Assembly (NCBI GenBank): GCA_002729885.1 | Contig: PBUB01000019.1 | Coordinates: forward strand, 89,613 to 153,612 | Reading direction: 5' to 3' | Source: Spirochaetaceae bacterium | Lineage (GTDB): Bacteria > Spirochaetota > Leptospiria > Leptospirales > Leptonemataceae | DNA length: 64,000 bases | In this document: in pieces, positions 38,471 to 47,926 of the stretch | Numbering within the stretch: position 1 is the first letter of the stretch | Layout: each line of letters begins with the position of its first letter | Notes under the pieces: generated by a model | Told to the model about the DNA's origin: nothing | What the model saw: only the letters and a program-made list of their open reading frames with translations | Database searches by the model: none | Translations under genes and position numbers: made by a program

Positions 38471-39508
38471 ATGAAACTTCTTCTGATTATTCTCGTCGCC
38501 CTGACCTCAATTCTTCAATGTGTGGCCCATCCGGTCTTTCATATGGATGAGGAAGAAGCGAACGATTCTTTACTCAACACACTGCTAACGGCATCTTCCG
38601 GTGGTCTGATCTTCGGATTTGCTTCCCTGGATTGCTCGGACGATGGGCAGGACTGGACAGCCGGGCCAGCCTCTGAGCTCAGTAGTTGGAGTTCGGTGAC
38701 CTATGGAAACGGACTGTTCGTGGCAGTGGCCGATTTCGGAACAAACCGCGTAATGACATCGCCGAACGGTATCAACTGGACCTCGCGCACCGCCGCGGAG
38801 AATAATTTCTGGCGATCGGTTACTTTCGCCAACGGTATATTTGTCTCAGTCACCGATTCAGGAACCAATCGAGTAATGACCTCCACGGATGGGATAAACT
38901 GGACTCCACGTACAGCCGCCCAGGCGAACAATTGGTCCGCCCTGACCTACGGGGGTGGGCTATTTGTGGCCGTTGCCACGTTCGGGACCAATCGAATCAT
39001 GACCTCTGCCGATGGAATCAACTGGAGTCCAGGCTCCGGCGGTGGCTCCAATAACTGGCGGGGCGTAACCTACGGCAATGGTACCTATGTAGCTGTGGCC
39101 AATGTCGGCAGTGCTTACGTCATGACATCCACCAATGGTAGCTCCTGGACAGCGCGATCGGCCCCATCCAGCTCGTGGCGGTCGGTAACTTACGGCAATG
39201 GACTTTTTGTTGCAGTCGCCGATTCCGGGGCCAACCGGGTCATGACATCGCCGGATGGCATTAACTGGACTGTTCGAACTCCAGCTGAAGTAAACGGCTG
39301 GCTATCTGTTTATTTCTCCAACGGACTGTTTGTAGCTCTGGCCCAGGATGGAGTGAATCGGGTAATGACATCCACTGACGGTATCAACTGGGTGGCCCAG
39401 GCTGCTCCAGAAGCGAACACCTGGAGATCCGCCGTCTTCGCAAACGGACTATTTGTAGCGGTTGCTGGCGATGGAACAAACCGGGTCATGACATCCGTCT
39501 GCGATTAA
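38471..39508 (+). CDS. Lipoprotein made of 41-residue propeller-like repeats
   Basis: The start at 38471 opens a lipoprotein signal (LLLIILVALTSILQC). The mature part is dominated by near-identical units whose consensus is NRVMTSxDGINWTxRTAAxxNNW followed by VTYGNGLFVAVAxxGT. Such units occur in sialidase-like propellers. The conserved repeats suggest recent expansion and possible length variation. The function is probably ligand binding at the surface. A related but more diverged protein is encoded at 32637-33632. Confidence 0.78.
   Translation: MKLLLIILVALTSILQCVAHPVFHMDEEEANDSLLNTLLTASSGGLIFGFASLDCSDDGQDWTAGPASELSSWSSVTYGNGLFVAVADFGTNRVMTSPNGINWTSRTAAENNFWRSVTFANGIFVSVTDSGTNRVMTSTDGINWTPRTAAQANNWSALTYGGGLFVAVATFGTNRIMTSADGINWSPGSGGGSNNWRGVTYGNGTYVAVANVGSAYVMTSTNGSSWTARSAPSSSWRSVTYGNGLFVAVADSGANRVMTSPDGINWTVRTPAEVNGWLSVYFSNGLFVALAQDGVNRVMTSTDGINWVAQAAPEANTWRSAVFANGLFVAVAGDGTNRVMTSVCD
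38744..39478 (+). repeat. Six tandem coding units of about 123 bp
   Basis: Within the lipoprotein gene six successive units begin with a codon set for NRVMTS or a close variant. Five are 41 codons long and one is 40. A partial seventh (NRVMTSVCD) ends the protein. DNA-level similarity is high around the GTNRVMTS and DGINW parts, so slippage or recombination could change copy number. Confidence 0.8.
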
Positions 39509-39641
39509 TGCATCTATAGCAGGACGATAGACGCGAAGCATTGGGGCCATATTCCCACCGAAGAAACAAAAAATGCCAGGACGCTCAATTAATGGCACGA
39601 CAGTCTTCGCATTCTAAGGCATCCTGAGGATGCTTGGATTT

Positions 39642-39863
39642 CTATATAACTCCGCCGCCCATGAACAGGCGAAAGCCACCCACGATTAATACAACAACAT
39701 TGATGATCAGTCCTGCTTTGTTTTCGCTGAAGGCTCCAATGATGGCACCCAGTGTAGCGCCAGGTAGCATCAGCCAGTTCATCCAACCAAGCAGGGGAAT
39801 CATGCCCAGAAATACTACGGGCGAGCAAAGCAATCCGATGATAATAGAAATGACGTTGGCCAT
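39642..39863 (-). CDS. Small GlsB/YeaQ/YmgE-type membrane protein
   Basis: The ATG at 39863 has AGAGG a few bases upstream and gives about 73 residues, almost wholly hydrophobic. The pattern of three membrane segments with Gly-rich turns (LLGWMNWLMLPGATLGAIIGAF, VVVLIVGGFRLF) fits the transglycosylase-associated (GlsB/YeaQ/YmgE) family, whose members respond to envelope stress. It is a single-gene unit. The molecular function of the family is not established. Confidence 0.75.
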   Translation of the reverse strand: MANVISIIIGLLCSPVVFLGMIPLLGWMNWLMLPGATLGAIIGAFSENKAGLIINVVVLIVGGFRLFMGGGVI

Positions 39864-40130
39864 GTTTACCTCTTTTATTGGGGACATCTCATAGTGCTTG
39901 CAATTCGGCTATTTGCGCGGTCTTTTCATCCTTGCATTGCGCGGCTTGCCGCCGGACATCACCTTCACCCAGGAATGGGCATAACAATCCCTATTCAAGG
40001 AAATTTTGTTCGAGGATGGGAAAAAGAGAAATGCTCTGACTGCTCCGGAGGTTTCGAGCCATCGGCCGAATCCTAATTTCTACCGGTCTAACTCAGTTCT
40101 ATTAATCCAGAGCCTTCTATTCAATTGCAA

Positions 40131-41075
40131 TCAATTCCACTCCAGCGCGGAACGCTTTTTCCAGTAATCCGCTGGTTCTTCGCGCATGGCAGACAGCGCT
40201 TCCATCTCATTCTGTGACAGGCGAACCTGGAGCGCGCCAAGATTTGACTCCAATTGCTGAATCGTGGTCGGCCCCAGCAGAACTCGCGAAACGAAAGGAT
40301 TGGCGAGCATATAGGCCAGTGCGAGAGCATCCGGGCTCACTTCTCTTTTTCTTGCGAAGTCCAGAAAGTCATTACAATCGCCGCGATGGGTGAGCCTGCC
40401 ATTGGCCAGGGCCTCCTTTACGATTACGAGCCAGCCAGATTCATGGGCAACCTTTAGCGCAGGTACAACGCTGGACTCCAGAACATTACAGGTAGCCTGT
40501 ACCGAGTTGAATAGCTGCACTCCATCCATGCGAATTTCAAATGCTTTCTCCAGAGTAGCCGATTGTTCAGTCCCGGACAAACTGAGTCCAATCTGCATTC
40601 CGCGATTCTTGAGACCTCCCAGGAAGTTCATTACACCGGCATCGTCCAGAACGCCTGTCTTTAAAGTAGCGGAATGGATCTGATACAGATTTAGATGCGA
40701 ACCCAGACGTTCATGGCTTTCCAGCCACTGCGATTGCAGATGGCTCAGGCTATGATCCTTGATTTCGTGGTCCTTCGCATCCGTCTTCCAGTCAGCGGTG
40801 TAGCGATAGCCCCATTTCGAACTGATAAACAGATCTGCCGGCCGGCGCTTTTCCATCCAGAGAGCCAGAAAATCCTCTGCGCTTCCGTAAGACCGGGCCG
40901 CATCTATATGACGAATACCTGCATCATAGGCTGCATCCAGAACCGTAAGGCAGCGCTCCTGCATCGATGCATAATCTATGTCACCCAGGTCCTGACCGTG
41001 GCCGAGATTGATATATCCAGGCCGTCCCAGAGAGGCCAGGCCAAGAGCAAAATTGTGGACGTTCATCGAAGTCAT
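40131..41075 (-). CDS. Aldo/keto reductase
   Basis: The product from the ATG at 41075 is about 314 residues; a longer frame adds 19 unlikely residues. The tetrad of the aldo/keto reductase fold is visible: Asp and Tyr in HIDAARSYG, Lys in FISSKWGYRY, and His in YQIHSATLK. The C-terminal cofactor-binding part has FVSRVLLGPTTIQQLESNL. The enzyme reduces carbonyl compounds with NADPH. It stands alone, so the substrate is unknown. Confidence 0.85.
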   Translation of the reverse strand: MTSMNVHNFALGLASLGRPGYINLGHGQDLGDIDYASMQERCLTVLDAAYDAGIRHIDAARSYGSAEDFLALWMEKRRPADLFISSKWGYRYTADWKTDAKDHEIKDHSLSHLQSQWLESHERLGSHLNLYQIHSATLKTGVLDDAGVMNFLGGLKNRGMQIGLSLSGTEQSATLEKAFEIRMDGVQLFNSVQATCNVLESSVVPALKVAHESGWLVIVKEALANGRLTHRGDCNDFLDFARKREVSPDALALAYMLANPFVSRVLLGPTTIQQLESNLGALQVRLSQNEMEALSAMREEPADYWKKRSALEWN

Positions 41076-41223
41076 TTTATCACGAATCTCCCTACCTGGA
41101 CCATTTCGGGACCAGCTTCCCGTTTTTTCCATTGTAATCTGGCCGGTGGGATCGGTTGTGGGAAAGGTGCCTTGACTGCCGTTTGTGCTTTACCGGTCCG
41201 GCCGCAACCTGGAATCATAGTCA

Positions 41224-42117
41224 ATGGATGCGCACCGGGAGCTTTCTCTGGCAACCCGCGCCTGCTACTGGCAGGGCATCACCGGGTCCAAGGTCTTCTC
41301 GAAAGAGGATCTAGCGATTATCGATGCCGCTATCCGGGACGCGGAGACGAAAGGCCTGTCGGACGAGGCGATTACAGACTTCTACCTTCTGTGGACGCTT
41401 CCGACGGCAGTCGGCTCCGCCATCTTGATTACGGAGGAAAGGGCTGCCCGAATTCAAAGCATGATACTGAGCTCGCCGTATCGACAAATCATAGACGCTC
41501 CCATCGCCAGACTCAAAACACACGGGGCTCCAATTGATCGATACGTCCTGAAAGCACTGGAATCGGGGTTGGATCACAAGAAAGTCGCAATCAACATAAG
41601 GGCCAACCATTACATACTGAACTCGGGAGACTTTCAGAACGATGAGATCACGGCGATCTTTCAATACGGGATTGATCACAACCCCCGCAAGTGGTTGAGA
41701 TTGGATAGTCTCAAGTTAAAGGATGTGCCTCCAGGAATTCTGCAGGTCAAGGGCATTGAGGTATTGCATCTGAATGGAAACCCGATTACTAAACTGCCGC
41801 CTGAATTTTTTGGGCTGAAAGACCTACGGGAGCTCAAACTGGAGGGCACCAGGATTTCCGAGCTACCGAAAGGGCTGGGTCGCCTCACCAACCTGGAGCT
41901 GCTTAGCTTGAAATACTCCAGGCTGGAGAAGGTTCCGGCGGAGATCGGGCAACTCGGCAGACTTCAAGAGCTCTGGTTGAACGAATCGCGCCTTGAAGAC
42001 CTGCCTGAAGAAATTGCAGAGCTGAAAGAACTGAAGCGGATCGCAATTGGACTGACGCCCCTGGCCAGGAAAACGGCTAGAGTTGCCCAACTCAGGGAAA
42101 TGGGATGCCCGCTGTAG
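41224..42117 (+). CDS. Leucine-rich repeat protein
   Basis: The 297-residue product has an N-terminal helical region (about 1-155) without a signal peptide. About five leucine-rich repeats of the bacterial LPx type follow (GIEVLHLNGNPITKLPPEFF, DLRELKLEGTRISELPKGLG, NLELLSLKYSRLEKVPAEIG, RLQELWLNESRLEDLPEEIA). These form a curved protein-binding surface. Leptospires carry large families of such proteins, some exported and some cytoplasmic. This one looks cytoplasmic. The gene is directly followed by a 41-bp tandem repeat. Confidence 0.85.
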   Translation: MDAHRELSLATRACYWQGITGSKVFSKEDLAIIDAAIRDAETKGLSDEAITDFYLLWTLPTAVGSAILITEERAARIQSMILSSPYRQIIDAPIARLKTHGAPIDRYVLKALESGLDHKKVAINIRANHYILNSGDFQNDEITAIFQYGIDHNPRKWLRLDSLKLKDVPPGILQVKGIEVLHLNGNPITKLPPEFFGLKDLRELKLEGTRISELPKGLGRLTNLELLSLKYSRLEKVPAEIGQLGRLQELWLNESRLEDLPEEIAELKELKRIAIGLTPLARKTARVAQLREMGCPL

Positions 42118-42311
42118 CAAGGCCTGGACTCCCCGCGCGCGTTCACGTCACAACCAGGAAAGTCCCAGCCGCCGGGTCCGTGGACCACTGCAGGTGTGCA
42201 ATCTCACGAATGTTGTCATAGTTGAGGCTGATGAGTATAGTTCTGGACGACTCTGCAAAGGAGCGATACAGTCCCAGGCTGCTGGCATCACCGGATGTTC
42301 CCGAGCGCTTC

Positions 42312-42475
42312 TGCGCGCTTGGCGGTCATAAGCGGAAGGTCCGGTGCGGGTTTGCGCGCTCGGCAGTCAGGAGGCGAATGTCCGGTGCGGGTTTGTGCGC
42401 TCGGGAGTCATAAGACGAACGTTCGGTGGGCTTTTGCGCGCTCGGCGGTCATAAGGCGAACGTTCGTCTTGCGTG
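42312..42475. repeat. Tandem repeat, 41-bp period, four copies (locus B)
   Basis: Units begin at 42312, 42353, 42394 and 42435, exactly 41 bases apart. Their common form is TGCGCGCTCGGCGGTCATAA, then GGCGAACGTTCGGTGCGGGT. The core CGAACGTTCG is a perfect palindrome. The last unit shares a 28-base identical block with a unit at locus C (50.4 kb). The array lies between the leucine-rich repeat gene and the convergent cyclase gene. Confidence 0.8.
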
Positions 42476-42497
42476 GTTTGTAACGACGGGGATCTCG

Positions 42498-44609
42498 CTA
42501 CTTACTATCCATAGAAATCACACCATCCCAATCTGGCCCGGGTGGATTGAGGCGAAATCTCTTTAGCCTGGATAGATAAATGCTCGGTACGGCATCGTCA
42601 GGGCATAGTTCGAGCATCCTTTCAAATCTTTCGGAGGCCACATCGAAACGACGTTCCAGGTAATCGTTCATGGCTTTTTCAATAATTCCGCGGGTTAGCA
42701 GCCGGGACTCCAGTTGCTCCTCTGGATCGCCGTCCAGAATTTCTATTACAGATACCGGTTCTTCTTTCCCCTTAGCTCGCACCCTGTCGATGAGGCGATA
42801 ATTGTACCGACCAGGATCTTCCAGGCTCATCAGGCAGTGTTCTGAAATCGCCAGAGTAATATCGTAAAGTCGAGTTAGACTCTCAAGGCGTGATGCAAGA
42901 TTGACACCATCTCCGATTACTGTGCCATCCATCCTTTCTGACTCCCCAATAGTGCCCAGCATCACATCGGATGTATTGATTCCAATGCCAATACGAATGG
43001 GCGGCAAGTTTCTTCCCAGCCGAATTCGATTAAACTCCTGGAGCCGCCGCTTGAATTCGATTCCTGTATCAATGGCATCTTCCGGTCGCCCGGGAAATAG
43101 AGCCATGATAGAATCCCCAATGTATTTATCTATGAAGCCCCGGTTGTCTCTTACAACCGGCCCTACCGTGGCCAGCAGTTGATTTAAAAAGCGAAAGTTC
43201 TCTTCGGGATCGAGAGACTCCGAGATTGAAGTAAAGGATCGAATGTCTGCGAACATCACAGTTAGTCGGGCTTCAGTCGCATCCCCGAGCGCCAGCTCAC
43301 GTACCGACGCTTTATCCAGCAGCCCCAGAAAATCCGCCGGAACAAAACGTGCATACGATTCCGTTAAAGCTCTTTGCTCGTCCAGAGCAGACTGCCGCTC
43401 ATCCTCTCGCTCTCGCCGCAAGCTATGAACTCGAAAAGCAAGGCCTGCCGCGAAAGTAATGAACTCGAACGCGGAGCCAAAGAAGACAGCATTCCGGGTA
43501 AGAATGTTTTCGGGTGTAATTCCCAGATAACGGGTGGTCGTAATGCTGGAGAGAACCAGAAACACCGACCAACCAATGAGAAAAAAGTAGGCGTTGGGAT
43601 TCCTTTCGGTTGTCGTTCGAATAGACACAATAAGAAGCGCTATCGCCATCAAATAGTATGCAGTATTGATAATTCTGATAAAGGTATAGTAAGGCAGAAT
43701 AAGACCCGATATCCAGGCAAAAAAAATCAAAACCTGGATGGTCGTAATCGTTCGATACCGGTATAGAGATTTGCTCGAAACGATTTCCAGGTATTCCTTG
43801 GCAAATTGTCCGATCAAAATAAAGGCGGGTGGTCCCACGGCAGGCAGCGACAAATTGTTCCAGACTACCAGATCTGGCCAGAAAAAGGGGTAGCTCAAGC
43901 CCTCCATCAAAAACGCAAACAGTAATGAGGTCAGAACATAGAGTCCATAATACAGGTAGATAAACTCGCGCGTGAACACAAAGAGCGCAAGACCAGTCAG
44001 AAAGAGCAATAGCCCCAGGCCCATGTAGATTCCGACGAAAAGAAATTTGCGCATCCCATAATCGTGTACTTCCTGTTCGCTGAGTTGCCGAAGGGGAATG
44101 ATCGTCGGTCCGATGGTTTCTACCTGAACATAGAGTGGCTCCCAGGACCTGAGTGGAAAGAGGAATTGAGTGCTGTATCCCGGTCGATGCTCATAGCTAA
44201 AATCATCTCCGGTTTCAAAGAGCAATGAAATATCTCCGTCTGATTCCTGATAAACACGGATTCGATCCAGTTGAGGATAATCGATTTGCAGATACGTTTC
44301 TGGCTCAAATGAAGCGTTCCAGGGTGTCTCTCCCGGACCAGCCCCAGACGACGACCCTACTGGCTGATGCAATAAGACCTTGAACCATAACGTGCCTGGT
44401 TGCCGCCCAAAGTTTAAAGAAGCACTCTCCTCTTTTTGCCAGGGCAGCTCACGCAGATCTTTGACTTCTACCAGGGAACCTGGATCTTTGAAAGAATAGA
44501 CTGTGGGTTCGAGCCCGGGGTATGAACAGGATGCAAAACTGAAGACCATCAGGCAAATCAACAAAAAGCCGCAGGAATAGATCGTATTTTTTGGCAAAAT
44601 CACAACCAT
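42498..44609 (-). CDS. DISM-receptor class III adenylate/guanylate cyclase
   Basis: The 703-residue protein starts with a lipobox-type signal (FLLICLMVFSFASC). A periplasmic 7TMR-DISM sensory domain follows (about 35-190; TLWFKVLLHQP, YLQIDYPQLDRIRVY), then seven membrane segments (about 195-400) and a short coiled linker. The catalytic domain has the metal-binding Asp in LTVMFADIRSFTSISE and the second Asp in IDKYIGDSIMALF. The late motif is MDGTVIGDGVNLASRLES. A C-terminal helical tail of about 70 residues (MNDYLERRFDVASERFERML) resembles one TPR-like hairpin. It couples an external signal to cyclic nucleotide synthesis. Confidence 0.9.
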   Translation of the reverse strand: MVVILPKNTIYSCGFLLICLMVFSFASCSYPGLEPTVYSFKDPGSLVEVKDLRELPWQKEESASLNFGRQPGTLWFKVLLHQPVGSSSGAGPGETPWNASFEPETYLQIDYPQLDRIRVYQESDGDISLLFETGDDFSYEHRPGYSTQFLFPLRSWEPLYVQVETIGPTIIPLRQLSEQEVHDYGMRKFLFVGIYMGLGLLLFLTGLALFVFTREFIYLYYGLYVLTSLLFAFLMEGLSYPFFWPDLVVWNNLSLPAVGPPAFILIGQFAKEYLEIVSSKSLYRYRTITTIQVLIFFAWISGLILPYYTFIRIINTAYYLMAIALLIVSIRTTTERNPNAYFFLIGWSVFLVLSSITTTRYLGITPENILTRNAVFFGSAFEFITFAAGLAFRVHSLRREREDERQSALDEQRALTESYARFVPADFLGLLDKASVRELALGDATEARLTVMFADIRSFTSISESLDPEENFRFLNQLLATVGPVVRDNRGFIDKYIGDSIMALFPGRPEDAIDTGIEFKRRLQEFNRIRLGRNLPPIRIGIGINTSDVMLGTIGESERMDGTVIGDGVNLASRLESLTRLYDITLAISEHCLMSLEDPGRYNYRLIDRVRAKGKEEPVSVIEILDGDPEEQLESRLLTRGIIEKAMNDYLERRFDVASERFERMLELCPDDAVPSIYLSRLKRFRLNPPGPDWDGVISMDSK

Positions 44610-45088
44610 GTCACCCTACTGCGATAGGACACCAACCAATCAGCAGATGGCATCTCCCGAATAAAGTGCGCTGATAGGAAACCAGCCATGGATAAGAAAT
44701 GCCAGAAACCGGATCGCCTTTTTCGTTAGCCCGCACGGCCCCCAGTATCAGGGGGAAGATAAAGTAGGTCAATTGAAATCAAGCTAAATATTTTAGGGAG
44801 GCTCATTAGCGACTAATGAGCAGCTTTGCCGGCCTTATTATAAGATCGGCCTCCATCACCCAGGCCCGATTAGCTAGCCTCAGATAACGGGCCATCCGAC
44901 CAGGCGCTTAGCGAGCTTCTCTCAATAAGAAACGTCTCTTCATGCTTTCCCCTTTCTACCCGATCGTCAACTCTGAGAATGCGTAGGCAGAGGTTGTAAC
45001 TTCGACTATTCTTCCAGCAAATCATTGTGGGTTTTCTGCCCCGAAAGGAGTGGATCTGCCTCCTTTTCTGGACAGTGGCTTTGGCTTG
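44610..45088. other. Gene-free stretch with a perfect 9-bp stem hairpin
   Basis: No convincing gene lies in these 480 bases. At 44801-44821 GCTCATTAG and CTAATGAGC pair perfectly around a CGA loop. A further short inverted element (GGCC, then TTATTATAAGATC, then GGCC) follows. They may terminate transcripts or form part of the 5' region of the cyclase messenger, which starts at the left end of this stretch on the minus strand. Confidence 0.4.
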
Positions 45089-46126
45089 CTACTCCCCGCT
45101 CTCGTAGCGAAGCACTGTGACTTTGGCCGCGAAATCCAAAACCAGGAGGCGCTCTCCATCAGAAACTATGTCGTTCGGATTGGAATCGGATTTATCCAGA
45201 AGCGTGACTGTCTTGCCGTTCATGGAAGTATGATGAACACTCTTATTCTCCTTGCTTAACCAGAAAAATCCGTCCGGGGATAACTCCAAACGGCTCGGGA
45301 GATACGGGAGGTCTTCAATGAGCGGCTCCGGAATGCTTTGGGGCCTCAGAGGCAGAGTGCTTAGCGTTTTATTTGACTGCAAAAGGTAGACCTTCCCATC
45401 TGCCACTGCGAAGTCGTAGATCAGAGGCTCATCTTCAGCTCTGCAATAAATTCTTTCTACGGTCTGCTTTCGCAAATCAAGGAAATCAACGCAATTCATC
45501 GAACCCAATGCCCATTCACTGCGTTCCTGATTCAAGGGCAATACTCTTTGAATTGGTCCCGAATCGTTGATGTCTACAGATAGTACAGGCCGCAATCGGA
45601 TACCTCCAAAGACACCAGATTCAACAACATAGACATTGTAGGGATCTCGCGCGGGAAAGGGCTTGCGGCTTGCAGCCCTAACTAGATATACGTCCTGCTG
45701 GTAACTGAACAGACTATAAACAGGAAGTCCCTCCGGCAGTTTTCGACTACTCTGTCTGCTAATTTCTTGTGATACCGGATCATATTCGAAGACCAATAGA
45801 TAATCTTCCTCATCCAAGTAATAAATCCGGTTTTCCTCGATATCCCACGAAAGCCTCAGCGGTGTCGCGCGAGTCGTCTCAGTTGTGAGAATCGGCTGGC
45901 CCATTCTATTAAAGAGCGAAAGCCGATAGGGAGCACCCGGTGCAATGGGCCCGGTGGCCGCCGCAATCGTTTCAATTTGGCTATTGTATTTTAAGGTCTC
46001 ATCCAAATAATACTCCAATTTTTGAGGCCTTAAACCTCTTTCCTCTGTGCAATTTGCAATAGAGGGGAGCATGATTCCCAGAATGAGGATTATCAGTTTA
46101 AGTCGACCTTTCACGTAGCGTGCCAT
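45089..46126 (-). CDS. Unrecognised propeller-like lipoprotein
   Basis: I set the start near 46126, where AAGGAG lies seven bases upstream and the product begins MARYVKGRLKLIILILGIMLP, then a lipobox-like SIANC. The open frame extends further upstream from a GTG at 46273 but that part overlaps another gene. The mature part of about 320 residues has repeated strands such as DEEDYLLVFEYD, DFAVADGKVYLLQSN and NDIVSDGERLLVLDF, consistent with a six- or seven-bladed propeller. Periplasmic or surface location is expected. It is the last of a run of minus-strand lipoprotein genes. Confidence 0.7.
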   Translation of the reverse strand: MARYVKGRLKLIILILGIMLPSIANCTEERGLRPQKLEYYLDETLKYNSQIETIAAATGPIAPGAPYRLSLFNRMGQPILTTETTRATPLRLSWDIEENRIYYLDEEDYLLVFEYDPVSQEISRQSSRKLPEGLPVYSLFSYQQDVYLVRAASRKPFPARDPYNVYVVESGVFGGIRLRPVLSVDINDSGPIQRVLPLNQERSEWALGSMNCVDFLDLRKQTVERIYCRAEDEPLIYDFAVADGKVYLLQSNKTLSTLPLRPQSIPEPLIEDLPYLPSRLELSPDGFFWLSKENKSVHHTSMNGKTVTLLDKSDSNPNDIVSDGERLLVLDFAAKVTVLRYESGE

Positions 46127-46235
46127 TAGTTTCTCCTTTATCTCGACTAATATTTTCCCTGGTTGAGATTGCGAATGATTTGAAGTGACGTTCCTTTGGC
46201 CCCGACTATTCCAGTGAATGAATTTCCTGTACCTC

Positions 46236-46655
46236 TTACTCTCGGAATCGCCTGAAGTAAAAGAGTCTTCCACTGTTCGGTGGACATTCCAGCGTAAATT
46301 CCCGCTCAGATAGGAATTCTATGGGACAAGCACCTTCTTCACTCATCGCATTAAACTCCTCGCGATTCGAGATTTCGCAGGCACGGAACAGAGTATTCTT
46401 CTCATTATTTATTCGGTACATGCATTTGTTCATAGCAGAGTAATTGATTACGATTCCGCGACGATACTCTACGAGAATCGGATACTTCATCGGCTTTAGG
46501 GTTCCGGCTTTATTTGTCCACCTGTATAGCTCCCATTTTCCTAAAATAGTTTCATTGATCCGCGTTGAATCCGAAGTGCCCTTGCAAGAAGCAGCCAGCA
46601 ACGGCAGGCCAAGGCCGAAAAGAAACAGAGAGATTAATCTATCCGAATTCCACAT
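46236..46655 (-). CDS. Unrecognised lipoprotein, about 139 residues
   Basis: From the ATG at 46655 (MWNSDRLISLFLFGLGLPLL) the signal ends in a lipobox (LLAASC). The mature part contains ILGKWELYRWTNKAG, which resembles a lipocalin-like small domain opening. Three further cysteines (CMYRINN, FRACEI, GACPIEF) may form disulphides, but no family is certain. It lies between two other lipoprotein genes on the same strand with short spacers. Confidence 0.65.
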   Translation of the reverse strand: MWNSDRLISLFLFGLGLPLLAASCKGTSDSTRINETILGKWELYRWTNKAGTLKPMKYPILVEYRRGIVINYSAMNKCMYRINNEKNTLFRACEISNREEFNAMSEEGACPIEFLSEREFTLECPPNSGRLFYFRRFRE

Positions 46656-46697
46656 CCCAAAAATGCACCTGCCTACTCTCATGACTTGCTATGACGA

Positions 46698-47255
46698 TTA
46701 AAAACCGACCCTTTCTAAGTTCAGGCGGGTATCCTTTTCGGTATGAAACGTAGCCACGCGATCAATGATCACTCGAAATTCCGCTTCAGAGTGATCCGAA
46801 AAAAGGATGAGCAAAAATCCCGAGGTTGCCCCCTCCATATTCGCCTTGTTCAAGGGCATGTCTGTCACTGGACGAAAGCGTATTTCCTGGAGTGCTTCTA
46901 TATAACCACTCATTGAAGTATAAGATTTTCCATCGACGCAAAAGTCCTTATAGTCTCCAATAGTGATTAGATACACCGCCTCCGATGCAGTATGAAACTG
47001 AATGCTTTGCGTCGAAAATATTTGAACTCTGGTGCCACCCGTTTCTTTCGCTGTGTCCACTGAGCGCAGCGTTGCACCATTCTTGCCATTAATCAGTTCT
47101 TCATAAGTCAGGATACCATCTGCCCTGTATTTAGTCAGGATGTCAATTGTGCAACGTCCCTCGTGGTATTCTTGAGCGTCGGATTTGCATTGAGGTAGGA
47201 ATGCGATCAACCACCAGACATAGACCGCGATTCCGATTGTCTTGTTTCTTTCCAT
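46698..47255 (-). CDS. Unrecognised lipoprotein, about 185 residues
   Basis: The ATG at 47255 gives MERNKTIGIAVYVWWLIAFL followed by a lipobox cysteine (LPQC). The mature part has a DYKDFCVDGKSYTSMSGYIE stretch, which recalls a bacterial domain of unknown function, and ends in an acidic and basic mix. No motif allows assignment. It is probably transcribed with the preceding and following lipoprotein genes, since the spacers are 40 to 160 bases and no clear terminators are seen. Confidence 0.65.
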   Translation of the reverse strand: MERNKTIGIAVYVWWLIAFLPQCKSDAQEYHEGRCTIDILTKYRADGILTYEELINGKNGATLRSVDTAKETGGTRVQIFSTQSIQFHTASEAVYLITIGDYKDFCVDGKSYTSMSGYIEALQEIRFRPVTDMPLNKANMEGATSGFLLILFSDHSEAEFRVIIDRVATFHTEKDTRLNLERVGF

Positions 47256-47413
47256 AGTTTCAGTATTGCCGTTCCCATGGCCCGGTTGAAAAGTATTCCT
47301 TTTCAAGAGGCGTCAGCGGACCGAGCTTCGTTCTCTCGATGGTCTCGACCCGATCATGATCTTGTAGGCCCATGATCGAGATTGGAATTCTAAAAGAGTG
47401 AGTCATTCCTCGA

Positions 47414-47926
47414 TTAATTTGAGCTCCCTTCCGCCCTTATGAGCTCAGATTCGGAAAATAGGGTAGGGTAAAATTTACACTCGATCGTATTCTCAACAAC
47501 TCTTTGCTCTAGCTCTCGCTGTGAGTCCGAAACTAAGCTGTTGGGAAGATAATATAAGCGCAAGGCCCCGCATTGTCGAATAGGTTCCAATGGTTTCACC
47601 TTCTTCCCTGAATCAAAGAGTATTCCCCGATTTCCAGGGCAAAAAACTCGCAAGCGAACACGCTCAACTGTGACTGCGCTGGGAAGAGCAGTAATCAACG
47701 GTTCTTGATAAGCGGAGATATCAATAGATTTCTCGAGCCGCACATTCCGCTCATTACTTCGATATTCCAAAAGAAACGTAATGTCACCCTGGTCACACCG
47801 AGAGAGAGACACTGCGTTCTTTAAGAACACGGCCTGAAAGGAGGCTTCACAACTCACCGTGGCGAGTACTAATAAACCGAGGGCAATAAGCTGAATAATT
47901 CCATGACAACCAGCTTTGTTTCTCAT
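47414..47926 (-). CDS. Unrecognised lipoprotein, 170 residues
   Basis: The product starts with a signal (GIIQLIALGLLVLATVSC) ending in a lipobox cysteine. The mature part of about 145 residues is beta-rich, with CDQGDITFLLEYRSNERNVR and VERVRLRVFCPGNRGILFDS. Two or more cysteines recur. No family is recognised. It heads the run of minus-strand genes that ends at 45089, since a 414-base gene-free stretch lies upstream. Confidence 0.65.
   Translation of the reverse strand: MRNKAGCHGIIQLIALGLLVLATVSCEASFQAVFLKNAVSLSRCDQGDITFLLEYRSNERNVRLEKSIDISAYQEPLITALPSAVTVERVRLRVFCPGNRGILFDSGKKVKPLEPIRQCGALRLYYLPNSLVSDSQRELEQRVVENTIECKFYPTLFSESELIRAEGSSN

Noticed and set aside
42312..42475. CRISPR array
   Set aside because: The units are contiguous 41-bp repeats with no unique spacers between them, and no cas genes are nearby.
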